Of a stretch of DNA of 64,000 bases, positions 35,306 to 46,006 are shown piece by piece. The translations under genes and the position numbers were made by a program. Position 1 is the stretch's first letter, and every line of letters starts with the position of its first letter. The notes beneath the pieces were generated by a model, which saw only the letters and a list, made by a program, of their open reading frames with translations, made no database searches and was not told the origin of the DNA. The stretch comes from Dysidea avara. Lineage: Eukaryota; Porifera; Demospongiae; Dictyoceratida; Dysideidae. The stretch is taken from positions 27,390,004-27,454,003 of the forward strand of contig NC_089279.1 in assembly GCF_963678975.1 (NCBI RefSeq), in the 5' to 3' direction.

Positions 35306-37409
35306 TTAGTGACACGGATGCAGGCAGTGGACTGGAACAGAGAATTTATTTGGAGCGACCAAAGCAATGCAGTTTCATTGTAGAGGCATGCATGAAGTTA
35401 GTCAACACGGATCAAATTTAAATTCGATTGACTAAGATTCAGCCAAACTTTCATTGGATGCCAAAGCTGGTTGACTGAAAATGGCCCAGCTGGGTCTGGG
35501 TATGAGACAGATGGTATTCATTATCAACTCTAACAGTTACACAACATATAAAGGAGCTTGGAACAAGGCTTAGAACCGAACCAGAGTTTATTTAACCCAC
35601 ACTTGTCACGGGAGTTATAATTGTAATCTATGGTTTCCTGAAACCGTTGCTTATCAAATACTAAGAACTCACTCTGTGCTTCAGTTTACTCGACTCGTCA
35701 TGATCCTTCAACCTCTTTCCCTCGAGAGTTTCTAACAAGCTCCCAAACCCATCTCGCATCCAATGCTTTTGTATGCGCCTATTCACAAACGCTCCATATA
35801 AGAGGCGCTTATCTTCCCATATAAGAGGCGCATATCTCTGAGCTATGGCGTCATGGTATGCTCACAGGGTATGATATTTCATACCAATATGTTAGTGTGA
35901 TATGCTAACATTTTTAGTATGTAATGCATGCAGATCTGTTTCATACCTTCTAGTGTAGCAACTCAGTATGCAATGCATACAATTTTGGTATGAAATGCAC
36001 TCAGGCTTTTTAACAGTGTAGGACATAGTTGCTTGCCCCCTTAAAGCTATTTTCTATCATTTTATACGCATCCCAATTCAAAATGTTCAGTCTGAAAAGC
36101 TGTTTAAAAGGCTATGAATGTCTTATGAAACACCAGTAACACGATAATTATTTTTCAGGCTCTTAGTATGCACAAAGTAGCTGGGTCACAGTTTGACATC
36201 TGTTTCAACTTTGATTTCAGCCTCTATGGCGGGGGGGGGGGGCATTTAATTTGTCCCAAATGCCCCACCATTGTGGATGATACTATACTTCAGATCAACA
36301 TTGACAGTGATCGTAAGCTAACCACAAAACCAATAAAGAGATAACATAGCTCACTGTATTACTATAGACTATAGGAATATACTGTCTCAGATTAACTATA
36401 TATATCTGTATCCTTCACCACAAATAGTAAGGAGTATATGCGTGAGAGATATAATTGAAGTAAAAAAAACCAAGTCAACTATGGTGTTTTGAATGCATAC
36501 ATGTGATTGTCATTAGGAATTTAGGAATGCCTGTAAATATTTCCATAACATTTACCATACATGGTGTAATTGGATATAATGACCTTATGAACATAGTGAG
36601 TCATAATAGCAACGCTTACAGTGCAAGACATGGCAGGAAATTTTTTTGAAATTTTATAATAAACATTCAGATTCGTAGTGTAGTTTTACTAGTTTAAATG
36701 TTTGTGGTACAAACGTTCAGTTTGAGATACTCTAATAGAGCAGTCAACCACTGTAAATACATAGCTGGCACTGATTTACCTGTAAAAACACAGAAAAATA
36801 ATCTAAAATACTAATATGAAATTTTTCCTGGGGGCATGTCCCCCTGACCATCTGCTGTATGATTCAAACTTCATATATTGTCCCACCCTATACATTCTTT
36901 AGCTCCATCACTCCTGATATTGTGCCAGCAAAAGTAAGCACAATCATGCAGCCTATATATTATGTATAGTATTAGTGCAGTATATTATATGTCAAAACAT
37001 ATGTGGAGAAAATGTAAACTTTTAAACACTTTTTTGTAAAAAATGCTCATGCAGATTCAATTTCAGACCGGCTTTAAAATTTTCAAAAATTCTCTGCACT
37101 AGCAAGCTATACAAGTGTGTTTGAAGCAGGAACAACACCTAAATTCCTGGGATGCCCTTGTATCCTGGCTGTAAATTAGCAGATTGCATGAGGATGCACT
37201 CAGAGAGTGTAATGAACACATATATACGCCGTGCAGCATGAGGAAACACTATAGCTTTAGGCACAACTTATATATATTATGATTCTCAAGCATGTATGTA
37301 TGAGCAGCTATACGTACTTGGTGCCAGGATATCCAACTTGAACTGGGAAACATTAATGCACAGTGACATATTGAATTAAGTTAACAATGTTCCTGTACAT
37401 AACTTAGTT

Positions 37410-37625
37410 GAACTATATGATATATCTAGTTGCATTACTCGTACCAGCTAGTAGCACTATACTAGATATAAGCTGTCCATTCCATTTTCAAGAATTGATG
37501 CTTATAAATACAGCTTTAAAGTTGTTTTCATCATGGAACAACTTACCAGCTAATTTAGTTGCAAGAGCAGAGTCAATTGACACTTATTATTTTGTTATGC
37601 CATTCACACACTTGAGTTTTTAGTT
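37410..37625 (+). mobile_element. LINE reverse-transcriptase C-terminal fragment
   Basis: The plus frame contains FSSWNNLPANLVARAESIDT, matching the WN-x-LP…V…SI end of CR1/L2-like reverse transcriptases. No upstream catalytic motifs. It lies just before the decayed EF-hand exon copy at 37650. Confidence 0.55.
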
Positions 37626-37649
37626 ACAAATTATAGAAACCATGCACTG

Positions 37650-37830
37650 ACCATATTGGCGACAACTGCACAATGCCAAAATTAAGTAAGCTTGTGACAA
37701 CTTTTGAAATGGCAATGAGACTCTACACTGTGATAAGTAGCTGATGGACTTTGTGAATATTTTTGTATCAGCTTGCTGTTATTTTTGTACTATGATATTA
37801 TAATTAAGTGTGTGTATAGCCAGCTACTAT
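37650..37830 (+). pseudogene. Decayed copy of the last exon and 3' UTR of the four-EF-hand gene
   Basis: ACTGACCATATTGGCGACAA…CACAATGCCAAAATTAA followed by GGCAATGAGACTC, then AATATTTTTGTAT and TGTACTATG…GTGTGTATA, follows the order of 21118-21300. Similarity is patchy and the reading frame is lost. It may be a fragment of a duplicated EF-hand gene whose other piece is at 43526-44092. An A/T-rich run follows (37925-38000). Confidence 0.65.
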
Positions 37831-38445
37831 GCAGATGGTATACAACAATTAAGATTAATTCAGCATCTATCACAATATACGTAGTAACGTAGCTATAGTA
37901 TGTACAAGCTGAAAAACAGCTAAAACAAAAAAAAAATTTTTTTAATTAAAAAAATAAAATAAAATATATAAAATAAAAAAATATTAAAATTAAAAGTGGA
38001 TTTTTTTCTTAAGAGAGTAAACATTTCAGCCAACCAGATGATTAGTGGTGACAGCAAAGGTGTCACTGAACAACAGACACATACAGTTTGGCTCTATACA
38101 AGTTCTGTAATGAACACTGCACTTTTATGGCTTCTCCATAGGAAATGTATATGGTGAAAATTTTGACTGGCCGTAAATATTATGTCAGACATGAGACATT
38201 GAACGAAAAGATTTTGAAATATTTTTAGTGGGTCAAGCAGTACTACAGGTGTGCCAAATTTCAAGATCATGTGTAACTGCATCCATGAGTTATTAGATGT
38301 TTTTGAGAACCCAGCTCAATGCGTACGTACATACTATAATACTTACAAGTATAATGCCATCATAGTAGATGAACTTGATAATAAGGAGTTTAACTAACAA
38401 CTGTTGCCCCCTCTGATAGTGAATGTTCTATCTAGTGGGAATAGT

Positions 38446-38894
38446 CAGGGGCGTAGGCAGGATTTCCAAAAGGGGGGTTCTGCCCTAAGTATAGAATCTC
38501 CACAGCGGGGGCCGTGTACACGTGTACACGTGTAAACATGTGTATTCTAGTCCATTCGCAATAGCGAGTAGAGGCAGGGGCGGATCCAGAGTTTGGAAAG
38601 AGGGGGGCACCTTTCTGAAAAACAGTTGAAGACCAAAAAAAACTTGCTGAAAACCAGTTGAAGACCAAAAAAAAAAAAAAAAGGTCGCGACAATAATAGC
38701 TAGTTATCCTTACCAACTATATCACGTCTGTTATGTAAAATAAAATCCTATTTATAGCTTCATAGGTAAGCTACACTGCCTCATGAACATTGTGACTGCT
38801 TTATTAGAGTAACTGACTGCTCTATTAGAGTATCTCTTAACTCTGAAAAGGGGGTTCGTCCGAACCCTTTGAACCCCCCATGGCTACGCCCCTG
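38446..38894. mobile_element. Inverted-repeat element with another element inserted
   Basis: Left end CAGGGGCGTAGGCAGGATTT is mirrored by CATGGCTACGCCCCTG at the right end. Inside, from 38576, starts a second element of the type seen at 43214-43522 (AGGGGCGGATCCAGAGTTTG…). Two copies of the dispersed CTCTATTAGAG motif lie side by side at 38793-38832. Non-coding. Confidence 0.6.
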
Positions 38895-38966
38895 AAAGTG
38901 AACTTGACTGATGTCAGCCATATCTTGCCAGCACTGCTATTTTTTAAGATAGGGAAGAAAATCCAG

Positions 38967-39039
38967 TCCTCCTGGCCGAGTGTGGCCCCGGCTAGACATT
39001 GGGTGACCTGCATGCGGTTCGAATCCTGGAGTAGGAGGA
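38967..39039 (+). mobile_element. tRNA-Ser(AGA)-like sequence, probably SINE head or tRNA relic
   Basis: 73 nt fold like a tRNA: ends TCCTCCT and AGGAGGA pair as a 7-bp acceptor stem, TGGCCGAGTGTGG gives an A-box-like D arm, CTAGACA gives an anticodon loop with AGA (Ser), and GGTTCGAATCC matches the B box exactly. The anticodon stem (CCCGG/TTGGG) relies on G-U pairs, the T stem pairs poorly, and the long serine variable arm is missing. A T-rich stretch follows. Likely a SINE promoter region rather than a working tRNA gene. Confidence 0.55.
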
Positions 39040-40714
39040 TTTTCTTTAGCCCTTTTCTGTTACACCTTATTGTTAGCTAGGTCAAGTACTGTTCTTAGGT
39101 TTCCAGTTCCAGGGCCGGAGGAGGGAAAATTGAGTTGGTCAGGCCATTGACTATAATGTTGAAATTGCTACTATATACATGCTAATGAGAGAGGAGCTGT
39201 TGCACAGTGTGCGAAGCACACTCTGTGAAGTGCGAAGCACAAGCATTCTAGGGGGGTCTGGGGGGATGCCCCCACAGGAAATTTTTGAAAATTAGACACT
39301 CATGTACTCAGATATGCAATTTTAGTGATATTTCACTGCTAGCTAGCTATATAAATATGCTCAAGCCTATCTGTTGTTCTTCAGACTTTCTATACTATGT
39401 ATAATTGTAGACCTGACATACAGGGGACACAGCATGAAACTTGCTGTATGGTTCATTTAGTTATAGCTAGCAATTAGAAGTTCAAGGGGGAGCTGCAGAA
39501 TTTTTGCAATTTAAAGGCTTGAAAATGCCTTAAAATTTAAAATTGATGCTAAATTTTAAAGTAAAACTAGCTAGCAACTTGCAAATTTCCCCCCAAATTT
39601 CACAGGGAACTCATGCAGCATGGCCCCCTTTAGCTAGGATATAATTACTATACAGTGAATTCACACAGCTACAATAAAAAGCTACACAGCTACAAAAATA
39701 CAGTATACTACTATACTGGTTTGTATGAAGTGAACGGATCATCACGTAAATATACTGGTGGACAGTCACGAGATCAATCAGTATTCGAAAATGGCGCGAT
39801 GTGGGTGAGACTGAGAGTTTGCTTGATATCTCGACAGGACGAGTGGGTAGTTGAAGAGGAGTGATTTCTACTCAACATCTCATCCAGATGGCCACCATGT
39901 AAATGTATGGGTGTACAGCTTCTTGCTGCGAATGAATCATCTGGTTTGTCACTGCCAGCCCTTCTCCCAGTAAAAGAAGCCAAGAGAGACAAGCCAAGGA
40001 ATGCTACTGACTATTTTATGAAGATTGAATTGTGATATAAGTGTGCTGGTTTAAAATCAAAAAAGGCACCTGTCTTACACGTGATAAATGCCAACTGTCA
40101 GCACACGTGATACTGTACGTAGAACCCACGGTCATTTCTGTACAAAACGATGCGAATGCTATGCTGTACTGTAAGGTAATTGGAGGTACTATACGTGTAG
40201 TTCTGTGCTTTAGTTAGGCTGAGAAACTAGGTAACTACTCGTGTCATGCATTTTCAATAACATCTGTAAAATGGTATGTAGCTACATGTAGATGTGATCG
40301 TCCAAAGATTGCATGAGAGTATAAATGTAGTTCGAGCTGGTCAGTTAGTTGGTTCAACTCCAGATTATTGGTCCAGCTCAGGCCTGACCAACTGGACCGT
40401 CTCCTCCGGCCTTGAGTTCCAGTTTGCTAGGTTAGGTAATCCAAAGGCTGCAGCACATGTTGCTGTCAGGCCTTCAGTGCTGGTCACTGTAAAGCTTCAA
40501 TAACAATAACTTGAAGACGTATCAAGTTAGGCCATTCACCCGTACACTGAATAATATTGTATACTTAATTCAGGTTGCTAGGGACAACTTTCATTAGTAT
40601 GAAATTCATCATTAGTCTCCCCTAAATTATAGAGGAAGGAGGGGTCAGGTGCAACAAGGTTGAGCAATGTTGCTAAAAATATAATTTTTGTAGATTTGCA
40701 AACACTTTTATTTA

Positions 40715-41250
40715 TTTATTTTATTTTACTTATTGTTTGCTTTACAGCATACATACAACAAGATACATACAGTCAGTATAAACATTAGTAGTCCTTAAAA
40801 TCTAGTGTAAGCATGCTGAAGGTCCACTGGCATCCAGTGCCAGTGGCCAGGAGTAAGTAGTTATTAAGATTAGTTATAGTTACTTATATTATATTTAAAA
40901 ATCATTTAAAGCAAGGTTTACAGGTGATCAAAGTTGGGAGGTTTAGGGGACTTATTACAATATAGAGACAAACAAAAGAAAAAGTGCATGCATTGTCAGG
41001 ATCAAAATTTAGTTCAAAATGATTCCATAGAAAGTTTCAAGTTTGTACTTGATAGTAGGTAGGCTAAGATTGTAATCTATTATTGGTAAAACATTCCATA
41101 TACGAGGAATAGAAGTTGCTGCTGGAAACATTAGTATTTCTTATGTGTTGCAGTTTATAGCTAGATCCTGATCGTGTGTTTCTTGAAGTATTTAATATAG
41201 TCAGTGATATTAAATGCATTTGTAGGGGCTTTAAGGTTACGGTATAGTCA
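40715..41250 (-). mobile_element. LINE 3' end fragment
   Basis: On the minus strand the frame reads SIPRIWNVLPIIDYNLSLPTI, then KYKLETF, the typical C-terminal end of a LINE reverse transcriptase. An untranslated tail follows and ends in AATAAATAAATAAAAG-type sequence at 40709-40730, as a LINE A-rich tail would. About 530 bp, truncated at its 5' side. Confidence 0.6.
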
Positions 41251-41552
41251 CAGGCAATCGTTCAAAATTTTGAATGCCTATAGATACTTTTTGAGAAGCC
41301 CATAAAACCAGTCTAGCAGCGTAAAAAGTTTTAAATGAAGGTGAAGCCCTTCATATTTAATGTTTTTATGTAGCTACAGTGTAGTTTGAGGCAGGTGGAA
41401 CACTACAATTTGTTGTAGTAACACAAGTAAGCCAGCCCGTACATCGCTCAGCTCCAGCTGTCACTACCATGTTTTTCCGCCGCCAAATACAGCAAAAGCT
41501 GTAGGCTCTATTGGCTTTTCTGGGGCATAGTGATATTGTATATTAAATTTAT

Positions 41553-41701
41553 TAGGTCCTGTGGAAGCGTTTTTGGCGTGTTTCTTCCCAGTGACTCAGA
41601 TACATGCCTTCAAAGAGCTTGTTTCACTCGAAAAAACTACTAAAAGTTCAATAAAACGTCTATACAACCAGTAACTTAAAAAATCGCTTCCACAGGACCT
41701 A
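41553..41701. mobile_element. MITE of about 150 bp
   Basis: Inverted ends TAGGTCCTGTGGAAGCG and CGCTTCCACAGGACCTA are exact over 17 bp. TA at each tip suggests a TA target. No coding sequence. It lies about 520 bp upstream of the ankyrin gene. Confidence 0.75.
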
Positions 41702-42223
41702 GATATTTAAATTGTTTAGCCACTTGTGTTGAAATTATAAGGATTCAGTAATCTGTTAGTCTGGTTTTTGGCGGCGCGTTTTTATAAAACATCGCTCTAT
41801 TGTGGACCACACACTCAAGAACAGTCGTTGTTCTGTAGTAAAAACAAACAAGCACAATTAGTTGTATTGCTAACACAACACAGTTGTTGAAATTATTTAT
41901 CCCTGCTTGGTTTAAAGCAGGTTTTGTAATTTGTTCCGCCCACGCATTTAAGCTTTTGATTAAAAAAAACATTATGTCGCAGATGTCCAAAACATACATT
42001 AAAGGTTACCTCCAAAACATTTTAGAATTTTCGCTGATAACACCCAAAACCGCGAAATCAGCGAAAATTTCCCCCTTCGAAATATTTAGGCTAAACGTGG
42101 CAAAATCTCCAGCAGCAGTTGCGGTTGTGTGACGACCCACACACGTGCATGTACTCAGTTTCCTAGAATAATGTTGTAAGGTTTCACTCTATTAAATCCC
42201 AACGTTTTTAAAGTTTCGTTCTA

Positions 42224-43084
42224 ATGTATAGGATTTGTACTAGTAGCAATGAAAGGAGGCCTACTAGTGATGCAGAGATTGACGAGATACTTAAAATAGC
42301 AAGCGATGGCGATATCACCGCCTTGGTAGAGTTGTCGTTTACAAATGAAGTGGATGTTACTACCGCCTGCAATACAGATGGAGTAACAACGCTACATGAA
42401 GCGGCGAGAAGCGGCAACAGTAAGTTAGTAAAGATGTTAATAGATGCCAAAAGTGTTGTTGACAGCAAAGACAGTCATGGGACAACCCCACTTCATATAG
42501 CAGCCACAAATGGTTATGTAAGAGTAGTCAAGGAACTGGTAAAAGCAGGTGCTGCAATAGATGCTAGGGATAACTTTGGAGTTACACCACTACATGTTGC
42601 AGCAAAGAATGGACACAAGAAAGCCATCAAGGTGCTAGTACAAGCAAATGCTCTAGTGGACACAGAGGATGTATATGGCTGGACACCACTTGCTTCAGCC
42701 GTTGTCAATGACAGCAGTGATATCATTAAGTACTTGGTCAAAGATGCTGGTGCTGATCGTAGTAAAGTTAAGTATCAATTTCAAAACAGGATAGGAGTGT
42801 TAATAGGAGAGATAGAACCAAGTGTTGAGAGACTCAATGAGAGACAACAACAGGATACATCACCTGCACAAGCTCCATGTCAAGAGAACGTTCATCTTAG
42901 AAGTAGTAATGTTGCAATTGAAGAACTAACCCCTAAAAGCCAGGAAACAACCACTACAAATGAGCCAGATAGAGATATTGAGCACAGGGTTGAAACCAGT
43001 GGATATCACGTATCATTGAAGAATACCACTGATATTTGCCCTCCAGCTGAAGAAATGAAACTAGGCTGTTGTGTCATTGTTTAA
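42224..43084 (+). CDS. Ankyrin-repeat protein with C-terminal CaaX box, intronless
   Basis: An open frame of 286 residues from the first ATG. Four ankyrin repeats run from about residue 52 to 180 (DGVTTLHEAARSG, HGTTPLHIAATNG, FGVTPLHVAAKNG, YGWTPLASAVVN), each with the TPLH-type turn and helix pairs. Residues 20-45 may be a partial first repeat. A polar, probably disordered linker (200-275) leads to the end KLGCCVIV. The last four residues CVIV fit a CaaX box, so the cysteine is expected to be prenylated, and the cysteine before it could be palmitoylated. This predicts a protein held on a membrane that binds partners through the ankyrin repeats. No signal peptide or membrane helix. Partner unknown. 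Confidence 0.87.
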   Translation: MYRICTSSNERRPTSDAEIDEILKIASDGDITALVELSFTNEVDVTTACNTDGVTTLHEAARSGNSKLVKMLIDAKSVVDSKDSHGTTPLHIAATNGYVRVVKELVKAGAAIDARDNFGVTPLHVAAKNGHKKAIKVLVQANALVDTEDVYGWTPLASAVVNDSSDIIKYLVKDAGADRSKVKYQFQNRIGVLIGEIEPSVERLNERQQQDTSPAQAPCQENVHLRSSNVAIEELTPKSQETTTTNEPDRDIEHRVETSGYHVSLKNTTDICPPAEEMKLGCCVIV

Positions 43085-43213
43085 ACCGTCGTAACCAGTA
43101 AATAAGAAAAGTAGAAAAACTTTGTTTTTAAAACAATCATTGTAAAATCTGTCATTGTTCATTTATGTGGTTGGTTGGTTTCTGTCACTATATTTGGTGT
43201 GTTTTGTACCTAC

Positions 43214-43522
43214 ACAGAGGCGGATCCAGGGGGGGTTCAAAGGGTTCCATGGAACCCCCTTTTGGAAGAGCCTCTAATTCAAGATACTCTATTAATAGAG
43301 TCAAGATCAAGATACTCTAATAGAGCAGTCACAGTATTCTGAGGAGCAGTGTAGCAAGCTACGTATGTAGTTATAAATAAGGAGATGGAGTTGGTAGAAA
43401 GATGTAGGGCAGCTTTGTTAGCAGGTAGTTATCTTTTTTTTTGGTCTTCGACTTACAGCTAGGCTGAAGTTGCAATTCCAGAGTGGAACCCCCCTTTTAA
43501 AAAGTTTGGAACCGCCCCCGCT
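43214..43522. mobile_element. Non-autonomous inverted-repeat element
   Basis: Left end AGAGGCGGATCCAGGGGG and right end GGAACCGCCCCCGCT are imperfect inverted copies, and GGGGTTCAAAGGGTTCC and GGAACCCCCC blocks echo inside. Two copies of the dispersed CTCTAATAGAG motif lie at 43291-43333. The decayed EF-hand fragment starts just after its right end. Confidence 0.6.
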
Positions 43523-43525
43523 ACA

Positions 43526-44092
43526 TATAACAGATGGGTAGACTAGAGCACATGCACACACATCACCAAGCATGCATATGTATTCCCATACACATTTCCA
43601 CTAGTGTGCATCCATTCATCATCATATTCTTTTCTCCATTCTTAGTTGGATGGTATCGTTGATGGAAGACATATCGAATGAAGTTCCGAGAACTAGACAT
43701 ATCGAATGAAGTTCCAAGAGCTAGACATTGATGGTAGTGGCAGTATAACTCTTGATGAGCTAAAGGCTACTCTATTTGGTGCTGCCTCTGATGCAGACAT
43801 CGAGTTTATCATGTCTGTAAGTGAATCTTAAAATACTCTCTAATAGAACACACATTATGACACACTAGTGGCCCTAATAGAACACACCTGTAAAATACAC
43901 TGTTTTTTTTTTCTCAGTTGTTTGACTTGGATAACAGCAACAGTGTAGAACTGGAGGAATTCATTGCAGTGGCTTCACTGAATGATAAAATACTGGGCAA
44001 GAAGAGAACAGCTGATGAGCCATTAGAACTGGACCTAGCACAACTCAGACAACACCTGCAACAATACAAAGTATGTAACACTAACACTTTGT
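43526..44092 (+). pseudogene. Duplicated fragment of the four-EF-hand gene (exons 4-5)
   Basis: This copies about 11925-12490, including part of intron 3, exon 4, intron 4 and exon 5, with splice sites still present (CTTAG/TTGGATG, TCT/GTAAGT, CAG/TTGTTTG, AAA/GTATGT). Exon 4 carries a 28-bp tandem duplication (ATATCGAATGAAGTTCC twice, near 43671-43726) and an early stop. Exon 5 is still open and nearly identical to the original. Intron 4 also retains its TACTCT…AATAGAACA motif. With no upstream or downstream exons nearby it is a gene fragment. High similarity of exon 5 implies a fairly recent copy. Confidence 0.85.
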
Positions 44093-44884
44093 ATGGCATG
44101 TTATTGTAGCTGTGTGTCTTTATCTGATGTGGTGTTTTTTTTGTACTGGTGACTAAAATTGCAGACTTTTAATTGCAAAATTTACAGGTGAAATTTGTTT
44201 GCCAAAAATCAAAGCACATACCAAGAAAGCCAGTGCCCCACACTGTCAGGTATTCTGACAGGAAGACTCAATTGCAAAGCACACCATTAAAGTTTTGCTT
44301 TATAGCTATGTACAGCACGAAAGTAACCCATGATACAGCATTTGCATTAAAAAGATTGAATTATTGTCAAGGCTACATGCAGGCTAAGGTAATAATAACT
44401 TAAAAACTGGTATGTACATATAAGCTTACCATTGTAGCAGTACCTTTTGATAGCTTGAAAGAAACCAAAGTAGTGGATACAGAATTAAAAAGCAAGAACC
44501 ATAGAAGTGTAAAATTGTAGGTCTAACAAAATGGGATAAGGAAATGCATGAAATGTCATGCCAAGTTTGAACCAGGGAATTCCACACCTAACACCAAATC
44601 CTTAAATACTAGTTTCTACCTTATAAATGAAAGTTTCAGTTTAAATTTGCTTAAAATGCATCTATCAATGGAAATTCTAGGTGTGTTGTATTAAAAGTCC
44701 TCCAAAAAATGTGGACTCTATTAGAGCATTGTGAGTTTGTAGACAAGTAGAAGTGTGGGTCAATTCAAGAGTTACATGCTTCTTTCCAGTTAGAGTAGCG
44801 CTTAGCACACAATTGCAAGATTTGGTGGTGTTATTACAATTGATTAAAAGGTTTATATTATACTCACTTTAGAAACTTTCTACG

Positions 44885-44995
44885 ATTACACCTGCAGATA
44901 TACTAGTATTACATTTAATCCCTACTTCAGTCTATACCCATGGCTGAATAATAATGTCCACTAATAAAAACTACATCTGCAGGTGTAGGCAATCT
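44885..44995. mobile_element. Small MITE with CTGCAG-containing ends
   Basis: GATTACACCTGCAGATAT on the left is mirrored by ACATCTGCAGGTGTAGGCAATC-type sequence on the right. The same end sequence (CCTACACTGCAG and CTGCAGGTATAGG) bounds a shorter copy at 57501-57575. The rest of 44100-46000 shows no supported gene. Confidence 0.5.
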
Positions 44996-46006
44996 CCAGT
45001 CCCTTGTTTCACTACTTTTTATGGCTATATGATCGCGACATTCCTTCTTTACATACTGTGGTGTAGACCTCGAGCTTGTTTCACTTCCTATAATTCCTAC
45101 ATTTTCCCTTCTACTTATTTATAGGTGAATAGATTTCTTACAGTAATGAAAATATTGACAGTGAGTAACTACAGGAAACAATGGGTAACGGCAGGTAACT
45201 ACAGGCACAAGTAGGTAACTGCAGGTTGACTGGATTGATTGCAGAGGCACTTCTTGTTACCGTTCCAACACTGTGTAATGGGCAGAACTTGACATAGCTG
45301 AAAACGAAGTATAATGGTTGCTTCACTTTTCTGTACTTGATAGTTAGGGCATGTGTTCAGATGAAAACATTAAGTGTAGCGCCATTCTTTCTTGTGATGT
45401 GTTATGTGCTGGTCTGGTTAACCAGTCATAATTGTGTTACAAAAAAGTACAACGGCTTTTCACTGAGTTTCAGAGCATCTACAGTTTCAGAGCAGCTAGT
45501 CTACAAGCTCTACAGTTTCCCACTATTTTATACAGGCTTTCCACAAGTGTTGCTGGATCACAAGTCCACACATAGGAGTACAAGGTAGGTGGTGGTGTCA
45601 AATTACATGCCCCTGGGAGCTCTAGATGGACCATGATGGCACAAAACACATTTAGTAATGTTTGTGTAACTTTTCCAGCCACTCCAAGTCAATGACATGG
45701 TCTCAAGTCACTCCAGTGTCTTCTCAAGGCCTAAGAACAATGCGTATGTGTGAGCTTTGATACACCTACAAAAGTCCATCTCTAAAAAACCTGAGACAAG
45801 GTTAGTGTGAAAATTGTTTAACATGGTATCTTCATATTCATTACCTGCATAGCAGCCAAAGTTGGTGAGTTACTGTATATTCAAAATACGATTGTACATT
45901 GCACCCAAAAGAAAGGTTTTCCAAACTCAGGTCACAAATATGCATAATATTAACTTTTACATGTTTCAGCACTAGCAAATACACATCATATTACTATAAA
46001 AGGTCC

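Larger units (their letters stand above)
29750..35870. repeat. Old tandem segmental duplication
   Basis: Segment A (about 29750-33070) and segment B (about 33590-35870) share collinear landmarks: AGCTACTCTAA with CAGTCAT (29771/33600), GTATTTCAGA…CTGGACACAC (30545/33716), ACTGGTCTAGCCGGACT (30699/34393), GCATATG with GCTAGCTC (31014/34468), GTATATCATTAACA versus GTGTATCATTAACA (31374/34630), GTTGACTAAGA versus ATTGACTAAGA (31738/35430) and AGATAAGAGGTGCTTAT versus ATATAAGAGGCGCTTAT (33013/35787). Transposons differ between the two, so they inserted later. No gene was supported in either copy. Confidence 0.65.

Noticed and set aside
38967-39039. Functional tRNA-Ser gene
   Set aside because: The long serine variable arm is absent and the T stem pairs poorly; a SINE head or relic is more likely.
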